A DNA stretch of 64,000 nucleotides from Odoribacter sp. Z80 (GTDB lineage Bacteria; Bacteroidota; Bacteroidia; Bacteroidales; Marinifilaceae): NCBI RefSeq assembly GCF_009935865.1, contig NZ_QWEL01000002.1, positions 280,426 through 344,425 of the forward strand, written 5' to 3'. The translations under genes were made by a program, and so were the position numbers. The notes below the pieces were generated by a model. That model saw only the letters and a program-made list of their open reading frames with translations. It ran no database searches and was not told the DNA's origin. This document shows positions 62,445 through 64,000 of this stretch, piece after piece (within the stretch, counting starts at the first letter, position 1; every line of letters starts with the position of its first letter).

Positions 62445-63425
62445 ATGCCGCTTGTATCTGTCCTTATGCCGGTTTATAACGGAGAAAAATACATAAAAGA
62501 AGCTATTGACAGCATTCTCTGCCAGACCTTCACCGATTTTGAATTGTTGATTTGCAACGACGCCTCCACCGACCGCTCTATGGATATCGTGCGGCAATAC
62601 AGGGATTCCCGGATTAAGGTACTGGAAAACCAGACAAACAGCGGAATCGTCTACACCCGTAACAAGCTCTTCACGGAAGCTCAGGGGACCTACTTATCCA
62701 TCATGGATTGTGACGACATAGCTCAGAAACAGAAGCTGGAAAAACAGGTGTTATTCCTTGAAAACCACCCCGCATGCGGAATATGCGGAACGTGGGCCAG
62801 AAAAATAAATGAAAATCTTGAAACCGTAGGACACATCCAGATGCCGGAAGAAGACGCCGACATCCGGGTCAACTTACTATTCCAGTCCTCTTTCGTCCAA
62901 TCCAGTGTCGTCCTCAGAAAAAAACTGCTGTCCCATCTGCTCTACCGACAAGAATTTCCCGTAGCGGAAGACTATGACTTATGGGAACGCCTTTCCCATT
63001 TGACCCAAATGCATAATATTCCTGAATTTCTGCTCTACTACCGTTGGCACCAACAAAATACCAGCCAAAACCAGGAAAATCTGCTCGCCCAAAAAAGAGA
63101 CCTGATCATTGCACGGCAGCTCTCCCGGATGCTCTCCTTCACCCCTACCGAATTACAGACCCACATCGCAATCGGAAATCTGCTCCCCTTACCCGATTCA
63201 ATATCTGTGAGTCAGGCCGGACAATGGCTAAAAAAACTACTCGCTTCCTGCCAAACCAGCCTCTCCGGCCCCTCTTCCCGCTTTCATAGTTTCATCTGGT
63301 ATCGATGGGTTTTTTACTGCATATACAGGAAATACTACCTTCAAGGATTGTTCACCCCCCTCGTATCTTTCCGTCCTGCCGTGATGCTACATACCTTCCG
63401 GCTAATCATGCGAAAAATCTTTTAA
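62445..63425 (+). CDS. Glycosyltransferase family 2
   Basis: A GT-A enzyme of about 326 residues with V-L-M-P-V-Y-N-G-E-K-Y, C-N-D-A-S-T-D and I-M-D-C-D-D (metal motif). The start M-P-L-V-S-V at 62445 suits both the promoter at 62411-62418 and the usual family N terminus; 62421 is possible. The C terminus has a helix near 265-290. It overlaps the convergent flippase gene by 20 bp. Confidence 0.88.
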   Translation: MPLVSVLMPVYNGEKYIKEAIDSILCQTFTDFELLICNDASTDRSMDIVRQYRDSRIKVLENQTNSGIVYTRNKLFTEAQGTYLSIMDCDDIAQKQKLEKQVLFLENHPACGICGTWARKINENLETVGHIQMPEEDADIRVNLLFQSSFVQSSVVLRKKLLSHLLYRQEFPVAEDYDLWERLSHLTQMHNIPEFLLYYRWHQQNTSQNQENLLAQKRDLIIARQLSRMLSFTPTELQTHIAIGNLLPLPDSISVSQAGQWLKKLLASCQTSLSGPSSRFHSFIWYRWVFYCIYRKYYLQGLFTPLVSFRPAVMLHTFRLIMRKIF

Positions 63426-64000
63426 CCATTTTCCAAATCTCTTGCTGAATAGAAGAACGCAACAACCAGTTTACAGAAATATAGAATACACCTCCCGTAG
63501 CAATCTGAATAAAAAGCAAAACGGTAAGACTGACCGGCAGCCAATACAAACCGGCCACAATCAATGCCATAACAAAAGTGATAATAAAATAAGGACCAAT
63601 GTCTTTAAAATGTTCCCACAAAGTGTAATGTATCTTTTTTCCGGCAACCCGGGCATAACAGACATAATACACAAAATTAGCCACCGTCACGCCCAGCAAC
63701 AGATAATAAATGTCCCAACGGAAACAGACAATAATACTGACTAATACCAGCAGTTCCCTCAGTATTTCCATATACAACACTTTACCGGAAATTTTCAGGG
63801 TCTTAAGTAAATTAATAAACAAAGAAGGGAAAGGAGCAAAAATTCCGTAAACACAAAACAGGATCAACAGTTCTACAGAAGGTTCCCATTTCTCCCCCAA
63901 AACACCCACAATAAAAGAACGGGCAACAGCTATAATCCCGAACATGACGGGAAAATTCAAAAAAGCGGCAAAACGGATGGTTTTCCGGAAAATAGGCTTC
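63406..64000 (-). CDS. Polysaccharide flippase (Wzx/MOP family), C-terminal part
   Basis: The gene enters from the right edge, so its start and about half of its helices are missing. About 198 residues are seen, in frame to the edge (K-P-I-F-R-K-T-I-R-F-A-A-F-L-N-F-P-V-M-F-G). At least five hydrophobic helices and the A-R-S-F-I-V-G-V-L-G-E-K-W segment fit lipopolysaccharide or O-antigen flippases. It would move lipid-linked glycan made by the neighbouring transferases across the inner membrane. Confidence 0.8.
   Translation of the reverse strand, partial: KPIFRKTIRFAAFLNFPVMFGIIAVARSFIVGVLGEKWEPSVELLILFCVYGIFAPFPSLFINLLKTLKISGKVLYMEILRELLVLVSIIVCFRWDIYYLLLGVTVANFVYYVCYARVAGKKIHYTLWEHFKDIGPYFIITFVMALIVAGLYWLPVSLTVLLFIQIATGGVFYISVNWLLRSSIQQEIWKMVKRFFA

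Noticed and set aside
1..64000. CRISPR arrays, tRNA or rRNA genes, full insertion sequences
   Set aside because: I looked for regular spaced repeats, tRNA-like cloverleafs and transposase motifs and saw none; a covariance-model search would be more sensitive.

Overview
The window comes from a Bacteroidales chromosome. The evidence is a SusC/SusD pair under an ECF sigma/FecR switch, BACON and DUF4290 proteins, a type IX secretion type B C-terminal signal, GldA/GldG-like ABC genes, and promoters with the Bacteroidetes -7 box TAnnTTTG. The mix of T9SS cargo, M6 protease and sigma/FecR-driven SusCD points to the Odoribacter/Butyricimonas group; that placement is inference. No rRNA, tRNA or CRISPR array was seen.

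1-13.4 kb is an accessory island. It holds the tail of a HipA-type kinase, then a complete type I restriction-modification operon on the minus strand (hsdR, hsdM, a small membrane/coiled-coil gene, hsdS). On the plus strand are a silent 3' half of hsdS, a tyrosine recombinase, a DUF1016 nuclease-like gene and a silent 5' half of hsdS. Four copies of a 14-bp core, in alternating orientation, sit at every hsdS half junction, so recombination can swap both target-recognition halves: a four-way specificity shuffle. The island ends with a hairpin-rich non-coding stretch, a small HTH gene and a CTnDOT-like integrase. CCGG, which is very common in the rest of the window, is rare here.

13.5-34.2 kb is a divergent envelope system. 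Leftwards run ECF sigma, FecR, SusC with an STN domain, SusD, a zinc-metallohydrolase-like lipoprotein lacking HExxH, a DUF4595-like lipoprotein, a GldA-like ATPase and two tandem ABC-2 permease/GldG fusions. Rightwards run a second copy of the DUF4595-like lipoprotein, an M6 metalloprotease with intact HExxH, a small lipoprotein and a BACON lipoprotein. The likely job is capture and proteolysis of a peptide or protein substrate outside the cell, with outer-membrane import and an ABC partner. This is the best candidate for an under-described system.

34.5-56.4 kb is mostly core genome: a T9SS cargo protein, pcrA/uvrD helicase, DUF4290, folK, murA (with Asp in place of the usual active-site Cys), a porin, a nucleoside-recognition membrane protein, sppA, lpxK, purine nucleoside phosphorylase, lrgA/lrgB, pgeF, rpmE2, lon (with a sigma-54-like site upstream), cydA/cydB with DUF4492, and a PerM/AI-2E family permease.

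56.4-64 kb is a surface glycan region: a GT4 glycosyltransferase, FkbM methyltransferase, two GT2 glycosyltransferases, a four-gene methyltransferase/HAD phosphatase/LicC-like/LicD-like operon that suggests phosphocholine-type decoration, and the C-terminal part of a flippase running off the right edge.
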